From: Acidimicrobiaceae bacterium
Lineage (GTDB): Bacteria > Actinomycetota > Acidimicrobiia > Acidimicrobiales > RAAP-2
Direction of reading: 5' to 3'
Length of the DNA stretch: 44,627 nucleotides
NCBI GenBank assembly: GCA_027306755.1
Contig: DAHUZE010000010.1
Coordinates: 1 to 44,627, forward strand
The position numbers and the translations under genes are program-made. Under the pieces are notes generated by a model that was not told the origin of the DNA, ran no database searches, and was given only the letters and a program-made list of their open reading frames with translations. Shown here in pieces: positions 8,171 through 17,868 of the stretch (position 1 is the stretch's first letter; each line of letters starts with the position of its first letter).

Positions 8171-8866
8171 GTGAACGCCACGACCGAGGGTGTGACCGAG
8201 CTGGCGCACCGCCTGGGGCACGAGCTTGTCAGCGCGACACTCCTCCAGCAGGCGCTTGCCCACCGGAGCTGGTGCGCGGAGCAGGGTGGCGTGCCGTCGA
8301 ACGAACGTCTGGAGTTCCTGGGCGATGCCGTCCTGGGGCTGGTCGTTGCCGGGCACTGCTACCGCCGCTTCCCCGCCATGCCCGAAGGGGAGCTGGCCAA
8401 GGTCCGCGCCGCGGTCGTCAACGCCCGAGTGCTGGCCGAGGTGGCCGAGCAGCTCGGCATCGGAGAGGCCATCCTGTTGGGCAAGGGGGAGGAAGCGTCC
8501 GGCGGCCGCACCAAGTCGTCGATCCTCTCCGACACGTTCGAGGCGGTGATCGGGGCGCTCTACCTGGACGGAGGTTTCCCGGCGGCCGAGCGCGTGGTGC
8601 TGCGGTTCCTCGAGCCGCGCATCGACCGTGCCGCAGAAGAGCCAGACGACTTCGACCAGAAGGGCCTGCTGCAGGAGCTCACGGTGCGCCAGGGCGAGGG
8701 CATCCCGCGCTACCTCGTGGTCGGGAGCGGCCCGGACCACGACCGTCAATTCGAGGCGGCGGTGTTCGTCAACGGCATCCAGCTGGGTGCGGGGACCGGC
8801 GGGACGAAGAAGGACGCCGAGCAGGATGCGGCGCGCCGGGCGCTGGCGGAGCTGCGCCGTGCCTGA
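8171..8866 (+). CDS. rnc: Ribonuclease III
   Basis: RNase III cleaves double-stranded RNA, including the 30S rRNA precursor. The 231-residue protein has the signature NERLEFLGDAVLGLVV with catalytic Glu/Asp, the second acidic pair in SDTFEAVIGALYLDGG, and a C-terminal dsRNA-binding domain (FDQKGLLQELTV ... GTKKDAEQDAARRAL). GTG 8171 lies 10 bases after acpP; an upstream in-frame ATG at 8120 would lie inside acpP and is less likely. It overlaps mutM by eight bases. Confidence 0.95.
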   Translation: MNATTEGVTELAHRLGHELVSATLLQQALAHRSWCAEQGGVPSNERLEFLGDAVLGLVVAGHCYRRFPAMPEGELAKVRAAVVNARVLAEVAEQLGIGEAILLGKGEEASGGRTKSSILSDTFEAVIGALYLDGGFPAAERVVLRFLEPRIDRAAEEPDDFDQKGLLQELTVRQGEGIPRYLVVGSGPDHDRQFEAAVFVNGIQLGAGTGGTKKDAEQDAARRALAELRRA

Positions 8867-9758
8867 GCTCCCCGAGGTCGAGACGCTCCGCCAGGACCTG
8901 GCGAAGGAGGTCGTCAACAAGAAGGTGAAGGTGGTTGCCGTCACCAACGGCCGGTCGGTGCGGCGGCACCAGACCGCCAAGCACTTCCGCACGATGCTGG
9001 AGGGCCGCACCGTCAAGGGCGTCGACCGCCTGGGCAAGTACCTGCTGCTCATGCTCGACAACAAGGACACGCTGGTCATCCACCTCGGAATGAGCGGCCA
9101 GCTCCTCCGGGTGAAGAACCCCAAGGAGCCAAAGCCCAAGCACACCCATGTGGTGATCACCTTCACGCAGGGGGGCGAGCTGCGCTATGTGGACCCTCGG
9201 ACGTTTGGCGAGATGTTCGTCTCGACTCCGGCAGGCGAGACCACGGGCAACGGCCCGTCGCTCCCCGCCGGCATGGCCAGCGCCGACGGCGCGGCGCTGC
9301 GACGCCAGGTGCCCGAGCTCGCCCACCTCGGCTTCGATCCCATCGAGGACATGATGAGCTGGGACCGGTTCGGCCTGCTGGTGCGCCGGCGGCACACGGC
9401 GCTCAAGTCGCTGCTCATGGACCAGGAGTTCATCTCGGGCATCGGGAACCTCTACTCCGACGAGATCCTCTTCAGCGCCGGGCTCCGCTACGACCGGGCA
9501 TCCGACGGGCTGTCGGCCACCGAGATCCGGCGCCTCTACCGGGCCATGGTGGAGACCCTGACCGAGGCCATCAAGCACCGGGGCTCCACCCTGGTGGACG
9601 AGCAGTACCGGGACCTGTTCGGCGAGGCCGGGGAGTACCAGGGCAGTCACCAGGTCTATGACCGCGAGGGCAAACCGTGCCGGCGGTGCCGCAACCCGAT
9701 CGTGCGGGCCAAGGTCGGCGGTCGCTCCACCTTCTACTGCGAGCATTGCCAGGTCTGA
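8859..9758 (+). CDS. mutM: Formamidopyrimidine-DNA glycosylase (Fpg/MutM)
   Basis: MutM excises 8-oxoguanine and formamidopyrimidines and nicks the abasic site. The start is fixed by the catalytic N-terminus (V)PELPEVETLR, where Pro2 is the nucleophile and Glu3 the general acid. A lysine in DRLGKYLLL, the LVIHLGMSGQL strand, the helix-two-turn-helix DQEFISGIGNLYSDEILF and the C-terminal zinc finger (C274, C277, C294, C297) are all present. At 299 residues it is about 30 longer than E. coli Fpg, mainly from a Gly/Ala-rich insert near residues 125-145. GTG 8859 overlaps rnc. Confidence 0.95.
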   Translation: MPELPEVETLRQDLAKEVVNKKVKVVAVTNGRSVRRHQTAKHFRTMLEGRTVKGVDRLGKYLLLMLDNKDTLVIHLGMSGQLLRVKNPKEPKPKHTHVVITFTQGGELRYVDPRTFGEMFVSTPAGETTGNGPSLPAGMASADGAALRRQVPELAHLGFDPIEDMMSWDRFGLLVRRRHTALKSLLMDQEFISGIGNLYSDEILFSAGLRYDRASDGLSATEIRRLYRAMVETLTEAIKHRGSTLVDEQYRDLFGEAGEYQGSHQVYDREGKPCRRCRNPIVRAKVGGRSTFYCEHCQV

Positions 9759-9802
9759 ACGGGGTGCCCGCAGCGGTCCCGGGGGCGCCGCCGGCCGGTT
9801 GG

Positions 9803-9808
9803 TAGGGT
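9803..9808 (+). promoter_or_regulatory. -10 box for leaderless smc transcript
   Basis: TAGGGT is followed by nine bases and the smc ATG, with no Shine-Dalgarno sequence between. The same TAG-N2-T, nine-base geometry precedes ftsY and ffh. Confidence 0.5.
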
Positions 9809-9817
9809 CGGCAGCCG

Positions 9818-12800
9818 ATGTTCCTCAAGTCGCTCAGCATGAAGGGCTTCAAGTCGTTCGCGGACCCCACGATCCTGGAATTCGAGCCCGGGATCACCGT
9901 CGTGGTCGGCCCCAACGGCAGCGGCAAGTCGAATGTGGTCGATGCGGTGACCGGGGTGCTGGGGGCACAGGGACCACGCTCCCTGCGCTCCCAGAAGATG
10001 GAGGACGTGATCTTTGCCGGTACCTCGAGCCGGCCGGCGCTCGGGCGGTCCGAGGTGTCGCTCACCATCGACAACCGCTCCGGAAGGCTCCCGGTCGAGA
10101 TGGCCGAGGTGACGATCACCCGCACGCTCTTCCGCTCGGGTGACAGCGAGTACGCCATCAACGGCACGGCGTGCAGGCTGCTGGACATCCAGGACCTGCT
10201 CAACGACTCGGGAGTCGGGCGCCAGCAGCACATGATCATCGGCCAGAACCAGCTGGACACGGTCCTCACTGCGCGGCCCGAGGACCGGCGGGCGCTGGTG
10301 GAGGAGGCGGCCGGCGTCCTGAAGCACCGCCGCCGGCGGGAGCGGGCCGAGCGCCGGCTGGCCGCCACCCAGGAGAACCTCGAGCGTCTCGGGGACCTGG
10401 TGCGAGAGCTGCGCCGCCAGATCCGACCCCTCGAGCGCCAGGCGGCCGCGGCCCGGTCCTACGCCACCGTCGCCGCCGAGCTCCGCGCCCTGAGGATCCA
10501 CCTGGCCGGCACCGAGCTTGCCGAGCTTGCCGAGCGCCGCCGCCGGAGCGCCACGGACCTGGCGGATCTGGCCAACGAGGAGGAGTCGCTGCACCAGCGC
10601 CTGGACGCGCTGGACGCCAGGGCGGCGGCAACGACGGCCGAGCTCTCCTCGGCACGCGATGAGGACCTGGCCAGTGCCCTGGGTCAGGTGCAGGCCCTGG
10701 TGGAGCGGGCCCGCGGGACGGCGAACGTGCTGCGCGAGAGGGCCAGGTCCGTGGCGGCCGCCCTGGACGCCGCAGCCGATGTGGACGTCGTCTCGACGCT
10801 GGAGGCGGAGGCGGCCCGCCTTGCGGAGGAGCTGGAATCGGCCAACGCGGAGGAGGTCGCCCTCGAGCCGGCGCGCCAGGAGCTCGTCGGGCGGGCCGCA
10901 GCGCTGGCCGCGGCGGAGGCGACCCACGCCGATCGGTTCGCCGGCGCCGGCGCCGGAGCCGGCGAGGTGCTCAGCGACCTCCGCCGGCAGATCGACCTGC
11001 AACGGCGCGGGCTCGAGCAGGACCGGCGGGCGGCAGCGGCCGCCGAGCAGCGGCTGGCGGCCGTCGAGCGCCGCCTTGGCGCACTGCAGTCGGGCGGCCA
11101 GGAGGTGGCCGATCGGCGGGCGGCGCTGGAGGCCGCAACCGAGCAGCTGGACCGCGCCGCAGCCGAGGCGTCCGGTGCCCTCAGCGAAGCGCGCCAGCGG
11201 GTCGACGAGGCGGAGCGGGCCGCCGGGGCCGCCGAGCAGGACCGCCACCGGAGCGCGGCCCGGGCCGAGGCGCTGGCCCGCGCGCTGAGCGACCTGGAGG
11301 GAGCAGGCGGCCGGGAGGCGCTCTCCGATGTGGACGGCGTGGTCGGCTCCCTGGTGGACCTCGTGGAGATCGACGAGGGCTGGGAGGCTGCGTTCGACGC
11401 GGCGGCCGGCGCATCGGTGGCTGCGGTCGTGGTGCAGGGCCGGGATGCGGCCAGGGAGGCACTCTCCCGCCTGCACAGCCAGGGAACGACGGGCGCGCTG
11501 CTGGCCGCCGGCGCCGGCGCGGCCGCTGCGCCGGCCGCCGGCAACCTGCCGCCGGGAGCCGAGCCCCTGCGTCCCCATGTCCGCCTCCGCCGTGCCGCCG
11601 GAGCCGACGTGGAGGCCGTCCTCGACACCCTGGTCGGCCGGGCGGTACGGGTGGACGGCTGGGAGGCGGCGCTGGACCTGGCACTCGACCGCGCCGAGCT
11701 GGTGGTGGTCACCCGCGATGGGGACCGCTTCGCCGAATCCGGCTGGCGGATCCGATCGGCCAAGGGGGTCGTGACGGCTGCCGCAGTGGAAGACGCGGAA
11801 CGCCGGGCGGATGAGGCGGCCCGTCGCGCCGACGAGGCCTCCGCGGCCCTGCGCACCGCGCGCTCGTCGCGCGATGAGGCTGCCGCGGCGTCGGCAGACG
11901 CCGTCCGTGCCCGCGACCGCCACGACGCAGCCCGTGCCGCGGCTGAGGCCGAGCTCCGGCGGGCGGCCGATGACGAGCGCCGGGTGGGCGAGGAGCTGGC
12001 CGAGGGTCGGCGCGAGCTGGAGATGGCCACGGCCAGGATCGCCGAGCAGTGCGATGCCGTTGCCTCGCTAGAGTCCGCCCTGCCGTCGGCTGAGGAGGCA
12101 GCGGCCGAGGCGGTCGCCCGGGGCGCCGAGGAGGCCCGCGCCGCGGAGGCGCTAGCCGAAGGGAGGCGGCGCCTGGCGGCCGATCGCCACGCGCTGGATG
12201 TCCAGGTGGCCGGACTCGATGAGCGTTGCCGCGTGCTCACTGCTCGCCTGGCAGAGGTAGAGCGGCGCCTGGCTGGCCACGCCGAGGAGCGGGAGCAGGC
12301 CGCGGCCCGGCGCGAGCGTCTCGAGGCCGACGCGGTAGCCATCGATCGGCTGGGTGCCGTGGTGGAGCGGGAGCAGCACGGCCTCGAGGCCGTGCTGGGC
12401 GCGCTGCGCTCGGAGTATGCCGAGCAGGGCCGCCGGGTCCGGGCCGGAGCGGCGGAGATGGAAGCCATCCGCGAGGAGCGGGCCCGGGTGGCGCGGCGGC
12501 AGGAGCAGGTCCGGGAACGTTCCCGGGTTCTCGATCGCGACGCCGCCGAAGCCGCCCTCCGCTCCGAGGCCCTGGAGGCGACGGCGAGCGTCGACCTGGG
12601 CGTCACGCCGGACGAGGCACAGCGCGCGCCAGCTCCAGAGCTTCCCGAAGGCGTGGGCGCGGCGGCCCACGCCGGGGCGCTGGCCCAGAAGATCGCCTCC
12701 CTCGGACCGATCAATCCGTTGGCCTTGGACGAGCTGTCGGCCCTCGAGGAGCGCCACCGCGAGCTGGACTCGCAGATGGAGGACGTGCGGGGCGCCCGGC

Positions 12801-13315
12801 GGCAGCTGCACGAGGTAGTCAGAGAGCTCGACCGGGAGATCGTGGAGCAGTTTGCCGCCGCGGTGGCCGACGTGAACGAGCACTTCTCGACCCTCGTGGG
12901 CGGCCTGTTCCCGGGAGGGACCGGTCGGCTGACCTTGACCGAGCCCTCCGACCTGCTCCATACCGGCATCGAGATCGAGGTGCGTCCGGCGGGCCGCAAC
13001 GTGCGCCGCGTATCCCTCCTCTCGGGCGGCGAGCGCTCCATGGCCGCCCTAGCTTTCCTCTTCGCCGTGTTCCGCAGCCGCCCGTCGCCCTTCTACCTGA
13101 TGGACGAGGTGGAGGCGGCACTGGACGACGTCAACCTCCACCGGTTCCTGGCGCTCGTGCGCGAGTTCCGTGACGAGGCGCAGCTCATCATCGTCAGCCA
13201 CCAGAAGCGGACGATGGAGGCCGCCGATGCCCTCTACGGCGTGACGATGGCCCCCGGCGGCTCGTCGCAGGTCGTGAGCCAGCGAGCGAGAGCCCAGGTC
13301 CGCCCGGTCGCCTGA
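9818..13315 (+). CDS. smc: Chromosome segregation protein SMC
   Basis: SMC is the ATPase of the bacterial condensin that compacts and segregates chromosomes with ScpA and ScpB. The 1165-residue protein has Walker A GPNGSGKSN near residue 32, a long coiled coil rich in Ala, Glu and Arg, a hinge (about 505-650) marked by DLVEIDEGWEAAFDAAAGA, the return coil, then the ABC signature LLSGGERS (about 1067-1074) and Walker B with FYLMDEVEAALDD (about 1096). Length is normal. scpA and scpB are not in the window. The leaderless-type promoter supports ATG 9818. Confidence 0.96.
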   Translation: MFLKSLSMKGFKSFADPTILEFEPGITVVVGPNGSGKSNVVDAVTGVLGAQGPRSLRSQKMEDVIFAGTSSRPALGRSEVSLTIDNRSGRLPVEMAEVTITRTLFRSGDSEYAINGTACRLLDIQDLLNDSGVGRQQHMIIGQNQLDTVLTARPEDRRALVEEAAGVLKHRRRRERAERRLAATQENLERLGDLVRELRRQIRPLERQAAAARSYATVAAELRALRIHLAGTELAELAERRRRSATDLADLANEEESLHQRLDALDARAAATTAELSSARDEDLASALGQVQALVERARGTANVLRERARSVAAALDAAADVDVVSTLEAEAARLAEELESANAEEVALEPARQELVGRAAALAAAEATHADRFAGAGAGAGEVLSDLRRQIDLQRRGLEQDRRAAAAAEQRLAAVERRLGALQSGGQEVADRRAALEAATEQLDRAAAEASGALSEARQRVDEAERAAGAAEQDRHRSAARAEALARALSDLEGAGGREALSDVDGVVGSLVDLVEIDEGWEAAFDAAAGASVAAVVVQGRDAAREALSRLHSQGTTGALLAAGAGAAAAPAAGNLPPGAEPLRPHVRLRRAAGADVEAVLDTLVGRAVRVDGWEAALDLALDRAELVVVTRDGDRFAESGWRIRSAKGVVTAAAVEDAERRADEAARRADEASAALRTARSSRDEAAAASADAVRARDRHDAARAAAEAELRRAADDERRVGEELAEGRRELEMATARIAEQCDAVASLESALPSAEEAAAEAVARGAEEARAAEALAEGRRRLAADRHALDVQVAGLDERCRVLTARLAEVERRLAGHAEEREQAAARRERLEADAVAIDRLGAVVEREQHGLEAVLGALRSEYAEQGRRVRAGAAEMEAIREERARVARRQEQVRERSRVLDRDAAEAALRSEALEATASVDLGVTPDEAQRAPAPELPEGVGAAAHAGALAQKIASLGPINPLALDELSALEERHRELDSQMEDVRGARRQLHEVVRELDREIVEQFAAAVADVNEHFSTLVGGLFPGGTGRLTLTEPSDLLHTGIEIEVRPAGRNVRRVSLLSGGERSMAALAFLFAVFRSRPSPFYLMDEVEAALDDVNLHRFLALVREFRDEAQLIIVSHQKRTMEAADALYGVTMAPGGSSQVVSQRARAQVRPVA

Positions 13316-13330
13316 AGCACGGCACTCCGG

Positions 13331-13372
13331 GCGACGGGGCTCCGGCGACGGGGCTCCGGCGACGTGGTTCCG
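13331..13372 (+). repeat. Three tandem 14-bp repeats between smc and ftsY
   Basis: GCGACGGGGCTCCG occurs twice exactly (13331-13344, 13345-13358) and a third time with two changes (13359-13372). The array starts 16 bases after the smc stop and ends 28 bases before the ftsY -10 box. It may be slippage-generated spacer. Confidence 0.7.
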
Positions 13373-13399
13373 GGCGCCGGTACCGCCATGGGGCGCCGA

Positions 13400-13405
13400 T
13401 AGGCT
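13400..13405 (+). promoter_or_regulatory. -10 box for leaderless ftsY transcript
   Basis: TAGGCT lies nine bases before the ftsY ATG, and no Shine-Dalgarno sequence is evident. Confidence 0.5.
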
Positions 13406-13414
13406 CGGACCTCC

Positions 13415-14668
13415 ATGATCGCTCTGTGGATCGCGCTGGGCGCCGTCGCCTTCGTCGTCCTGCTTGCCGGGAGCGTGCGCTACGCGGCCACCGGACTCCG
13501 GGGGCGCCGGCGTGCTGCACCCACCGCCACGCGCCCGGCCCCGGGACGTACCCCGCCCGCTCGGCCGACGCGGCCCCCCGGCCGGGCCGGCCAGCCGGAC
13601 GTTCTCGAGGCACAGGTTCCCGAGGCACATGTTCCCGAAGTGCCTCTCGTACTGGAGCCTTCGGTCGAGGCCCTGGCCCCGCCGTCGCTGCGTGACCGGC
13701 TGGGTCGGACCCGCGGGGTGTTCGCCGGGCTTCGGTCGCTGCGGGGCCGGGGGGTGGATCCCGAAACCTGGGACGATCTGGAAGAGACGCTGCTGAGGGC
13801 CGACGTGGGTGTCTCCACCGTGGAGGTTCTCCTCGGCGATCTGCGCCGGCGTGTCGCCTCGAGGGAGATCGCTGACGGGAGCGAGCTGCTCGACGCCCTG
13901 CGGGCGGATCTGCTGGACCTGTTGGAGGTGGAGCAGCGTTGGGACGCGGCCACCCCCGCCGGTCCCGCCGAGCTCCCCGCGCCCCAGGTCGCGCCGCATC
14001 CCGGGGACCACGATCAAGAGCCCGTCGGGCGCGAGCTGCGCTTCGACGGCGAGGATGGCGTGGTCAACGTGTGGCTGTTCGTCGGGGTGAACGGGGTGGG
14101 CAAGACGACCACGGTGGGGAAGGTCGCCCGCCAGCAGGCCTCGGCCGGCCACTCCGTACTGCTGGCGGCCGGGGACACGTTCCGGGCTGCGGCCGGGGAG
14201 CAGCTCGAGACCTGGGCCGGGCGGGCCGGCGCGGACATCGTCCGGGGTGCCGAGGGCGGGGACCCGAGCGCCGTGGTCTTCGACGCCGTCCAGCGGGCGG
14301 CCGCTCGGGGGAACTCGCTGGTGCTGGCGGACACCGCCGGGCGGCTTCACACCAAGGTCAACCTGGTGGAGGAGCTGAAGAAGATCCGGCGTGTGGCCGA
14401 CCGCGCCCCCGGTCGAGTCACCGAGGTGCTGCTGGTGCTGGATGCCACCACCGGGCAGAACGGCTTGACCCAGGCCCGGCAGTTCACCGATGCCGTGGCA
14501 GTCACCGGAGTGGTGCTCACCAAGCTCGACGGCACGGCCAAGGGAGGCATCGTGGTGGCGATCCAGCGTGATCTCGGATTGCCGGTCAAGCTCGTGGGCG
14601 TGGGCGAGGGCATCGAGGATCTCGTGCCGTTCGATCCGGCGGACTTCGTGGGTGCCCTGCTGGCGTAG
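13415..14668 (+). CDS. ftsY: Signal recognition particle receptor FtsY
   Basis: FtsY is the membrane-associated GTPase that receives ribosome-SRP complexes. The 417-residue protein starts with a hydrophobic anchor (MIALWIALGAVAFVVLLAG) and an Arg/Pro-rich linker, then the NG domain: helical N domain, P-loop GVNGVGKTTT (about 224), GDTFRAAAGEQL, DTAGR (about 305), and TKLDGTAKGG. A true N-terminal transmembrane anchor replaces the amphipathic region of E. coli FtsY, as in other actinobacteria. It is followed directly by ffh, its binding partner. Confidence 0.95.
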   Translation: MIALWIALGAVAFVVLLAGSVRYAATGLRGRRRAAPTATRPAPGRTPPARPTRPPGRAGQPDVLEAQVPEAHVPEVPLVLEPSVEALAPPSLRDRLGRTRGVFAGLRSLRGRGVDPETWDDLEETLLRADVGVSTVEVLLGDLRRRVASREIADGSELLDALRADLLDLLEVEQRWDAATPAGPAELPAPQVAPHPGDHDQEPVGRELRFDGEDGVVNVWLFVGVNGVGKTTTVGKVARQQASAGHSVLLAAGDTFRAAAGEQLETWAGRAGADIVRGAEGGDPSAVVFDAVQRAAARGNSLVLADTAGRLHTKVNLVEELKKIRRVADRAPGRVTEVLLVLDATTGQNGLTQARQFTDAVAVTGVVLTKLDGTAKGGIVVAIQRDLGLPVKLVGVGEGIEDLVPFDPADFVGALLA

Positions 14669-14709
14669 CTGCGCTGCCATGGCCGCGGGAGACGGGGACC
14701 TCCGTCCGG

Positions 14710-14715
14710 TAGCCT
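14710..14715 (+). promoter_or_regulatory. -10 box for leaderless ffh transcript
   Basis: TAGCCT lies nine bases before the ffh ATG, repeating the geometry seen at smc and ftsY. Confidence 0.5.
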
Positions 14716-14724
14716 GGGCGTCTC

Positions 14725-16320
14725 ATGTTCGACGCCCTTTCCGACCGCCTCGAGCGGATCGCCGGGCGCCTCCGCAGCCGTGGCCGGCTCACCGACGCGG
14801 ACCTTGACGGGGCGCTTGCCGAGATCCGTGCGGCCCTGCTGGAGGCTGACGTGGAGGTTGGCGTGGTCCGCGCCTTCGTCCAAGCCGTCCGGGGCCGATG
14901 CGCCGGCGAGGCCCTCTCAAAGAGCCTGACCCCGGGCCAACAGGTCATCAAGGCCGTCCACGAGGAGCTTGTCGGTGTCCTCGGAGGCGAGACCCTCAAG
15001 CTGACCTACGCCTCGCGGCCGCCCACCGTCGTCCTCCTGGCCGGGCTGCAGGGCTCGGGCAAGACCACCACTGCGGCCAAGCTGGCCCGCTGGTGGAAGC
15101 AGCAGGGACGCAACCCGCTGTTGGTCGGTGCCGACCTCCAGCGTCCGGCCGCCGTCGAGCAGCTGCGGGTCCTCGGGCGGCAGGCGGGGGTCACCGTCTT
15201 CAGCGAGCCCACCGACCCCGTGGCCGTGGCCCGGGCAGGGTTGGAGGAGGCGCGGCGGCTCGGGCGGGACGTCCTCATCGTCGACACCGCAGGACGCCTG
15301 GCGATCGACCAGGAGCTGATGGACGAGGTCCGGCGGGTTTCCGGCGCCGTCTCGCCCCACTACACCCTGCTCGTGGTGGATGCCATGACGGGGCAGGACG
15401 CCGTCGCCACGGCCGGCGCCTTCCACCAGACCCTTGCTCTGGACGGCGTCGTGCTGACCAAGCTGGACGGCGACGCCCGAGGGGGCGCCGCGCTGTCGGT
15501 GAAGGGGGTGGTCGGCCGCCCGATCGTGTTCGCCTCGACCGGAGAGAAGCTCGGGGACTTCGACCTCTTCCATCCGGACCGGATGGCCGACCGGATCCTC
15601 GGCATGGGGGACGTCCTCAGCCTCATCGAGCAGGCCGAGCGGACCATGGACCGGGATTCGATGGCCAAGTCCGCGGGTCGCCTCATGGAGGGTCGGTTCA
15701 CGCTGGACGACTTCCTCGAGCAGCTGCAGCAGGTCAAGAAGATGGGATCGCTTGGCGGCATCATGAAGCTCCTGCCGGGCATGTCCAAGGAGCTGCGCCA
15801 GGCGGCCGACCAGATCGACGACCGGGAAGTTGCCAGGGTCGAGGCGATCATGCGGTCCATGACGCCGGCCGAGCGGGGGGACCCGACGATCATCGACGGG
15901 TCCAGGCGGATCCGCATCGCCCGCGGAAGCGGTGTGGGAACCCAGGATGTCAACCATCTCCTCAAGCAGCACCGGGAGATGCAGAAGGTGGTCAAGGGCA
16001 TGGCCAACGGCGGGGGGATCCCGGGGATGCCGGGCCTTACCGGGATGGGCGGCCTCGGTGGCGGTGCCAATGGTGGAGCAGGTGGTCTCGGTGGCCTCCG
16101 CAACGCCCGCAAGCAGCTCGCGGCGCTGCAGGCGATGGGGGAGGAGGGCGGAACCCAAGGCGGATTGGCGGCGCTGCTGGCCGGTGAGGGCGGCCTCCCC
16201 TCGCTCGAGGCGGTGGCCTCGGGCAACCGCGCCCCTGCTGGCGGGGGCATACCCGCTCGCCGCGGGGCGAAGGGGAAGAAGAAGAAGGGCGGCAGGGTGA
16301 CGCCGCCCAAGGGACGCTGA
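14725..16320 (+). CDS. ffh: Signal recognition particle protein Ffh
   Basis: Ffh binds 4.5S RNA and signal sequences of nascent membrane proteins. The 531-residue protein has the N domain, the G domain P-loop GLQGSGKTTT (about 107), GADLQRPAAVEQL, DTAGR and TKLDGDARGGAAL, and a Met-rich M domain with the RNA-binding segment containing GSRRIRIARGSGV. The C-terminus adds about 90 residues of Gly/Met-rich then Lys-rich sequence (GKKKKGGRV), longer than the typical 450 residues. It pairs with ftsY. The 4.5S RNA gene is not recognised here. Confidence 0.96.
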   Translation: MFDALSDRLERIAGRLRSRGRLTDADLDGALAEIRAALLEADVEVGVVRAFVQAVRGRCAGEALSKSLTPGQQVIKAVHEELVGVLGGETLKLTYASRPPTVVLLAGLQGSGKTTTAAKLARWWKQQGRNPLLVGADLQRPAAVEQLRVLGRQAGVTVFSEPTDPVAVARAGLEEARRLGRDVLIVDTAGRLAIDQELMDEVRRVSGAVSPHYTLLVVDAMTGQDAVATAGAFHQTLALDGVVLTKLDGDARGGAALSVKGVVGRPIVFASTGEKLGDFDLFHPDRMADRILGMGDVLSLIEQAERTMDRDSMAKSAGRLMEGRFTLDDFLEQLQQVKKMGSLGGIMKLLPGMSKELRQAADQIDDREVARVEAIMRSMTPAERGDPTIIDGSRRIRIARGSGVGTQDVNHLLKQHREMQKVVKGMANGGGIPGMPGLTGMGGLGGGANGGAGGLGGLRNARKQLAALQAMGEEGGTQGGLAALLAGEGGLPSLEAVASGNRAPAGGGIPARRGAKGKKKKGGRVTPPKGR

Positions 16321-16430
16321 CGACCGGTCCCGCATCGCGCGTGGACGCGGTCCCTCTCAGACCTGCGAGAATGTCCGCCGGCTGGCGCAGTGCCGGCCAG
16401 AGCGGCCGAAATGATGGAGGAACCAGGCTC

Positions 16431-16825
16431 GTGGCAGTGAAGCTCCGCCTCGTGCGGATGGGCAAGAAGAAGCAACCGACGTACCGGGTGGTGGCGGCCG
16501 ACAGCCGGTCGCCCCGGGACGGCCGGTTCCTCGAGGTTGTCGGCACCTACGCGCCGAGAGGTCGCTCGACCTCCGACAGCGACGCAGTGGTCACCATCGA
16601 CCACGAGAAGGCGCTGCGCTGGTTGCGCGAGGGTGCCAAGCCGACCGACCGGGTCGAGCGGCTGCTGCGGGGCGCAGGAACCCTGGACCTGTTGGGCGGC
16701 GCCGCCCCCGCCCCCGCCGCCGGTAGCCCCTTGGATGCGGGGCCCGGTGCTGCGTCGGCAGGTGCAGGGGAGGATGGGGTCGCGGAGGAAGAGGCGCCTG
16801 CGGGCAGCGAGACCGGGTCCGAGCA

Positions 16826-16829
<4 letters not shown>
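16431..16829 (+). CDS. rpsP: 30S ribosomal protein S16
   Basis: S16 is an early-assembly 30S protein. The first 85 or so of 132 residues are the conserved core (MAVKLRLVRMGKKKQPTYRV, then GRFLEVVGTYAPR and TDRVERLL). The remaining 45 or so residues are an Ala/Gly/Glu-rich acidic tail absent from the ~80-residue classical form. GTG 16431 has GGAGG (16416-16420) ten bases upstream. The stop overlaps the next start (GTGA), so the KH-domain protein is probably coupled to S16 translation. Confidence 0.95.
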
Positions 16830-17383
<554 letters not shown>

Positions 17384-17405
17384 GCACGGCGGTCGCCCGC
17401 CCATC

Positions 17406-17858
17406 TTGGAGGTGGGTCGAATCGCCAAGGCGCACGGCCTCACCGGGGAAGTGGTGGTCGAGCTGTACACCCGGCGCCCCGAGCGCCTGGATGCGGGGGC
17501 CCTCCTGGAGTCCGACGGCGGCCCCTTGGTGGTGGAGACGGCGCGACCGTTCCAGGGTCGGTACCTGGTTCGGTTTGCCGGGGTGCACGACCGGTCCGCC
17601 GCCGAGCACCTGCGCGGCCGCGTCCTGCGGGCCGGGGCTCTGGATGACCCGGACACCCTGTGGGTCCACCAGCTGATCGGCGCCCGCGTCACCGCTGCCG
17701 ACGGTACGGCACTGGGGACCGTTTCCGGGGTGGAGGCCAACCCGGCCAGCGATCTCCTCGTGCTGGACGGGGGCGGCCTCGTGCCCCTCCGGTTCGTGAC
17801 CGAGGTGGATCCCGGGGTGCAGGTAACGGTAGACGTCCCCCCGGGCCTGCTGGACTAA
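17406..17858 (+). CDS. rimM: Ribosome maturation factor RimM
   Basis: RimM binds S19 and helps 30S head maturation. The protein shows the family N-terminus EVGRIAKAHGLTGEVVVE, then the RimM beta-barrel ending around GRVLRAGALDDPDTLWVHQLIG, and a PRC-barrel C-domain (TVSGVEANPASDLLVLD ... VPLRFVTEVD). The start is uncertain: TTG 17406 gives 150 residues starting like mycobacterial RimM; GTG 17343 gives 171 but overlaps khpA by 41 bases. No ATG is available. It sits in the conserved rpsP-khpA-rimM-trmD-rplS order. Confidence 0.9.
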   Translation: MEVGRIAKAHGLTGEVVVELYTRRPERLDAGALLESDGGPLVVETARPFQGRYLVRFAGVHDRSAAEHLRGRVLRAGALDDPDTLWVHQLIGARVTAADGTALGTVSGVEANPASDLLVLDGGGLVPLRFVTEVDPGVQVTVDVPPGLLD

Positions 17859-17868
17859 CGGCGGGCTG

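Noticed and set aside
9734-13041. Long minus-strand frames opposite smc
   Set aside because: They are Arg/Ser/Ala-rich or Gly-rich with no family resemblance; smc on the other strand has all its motifs.
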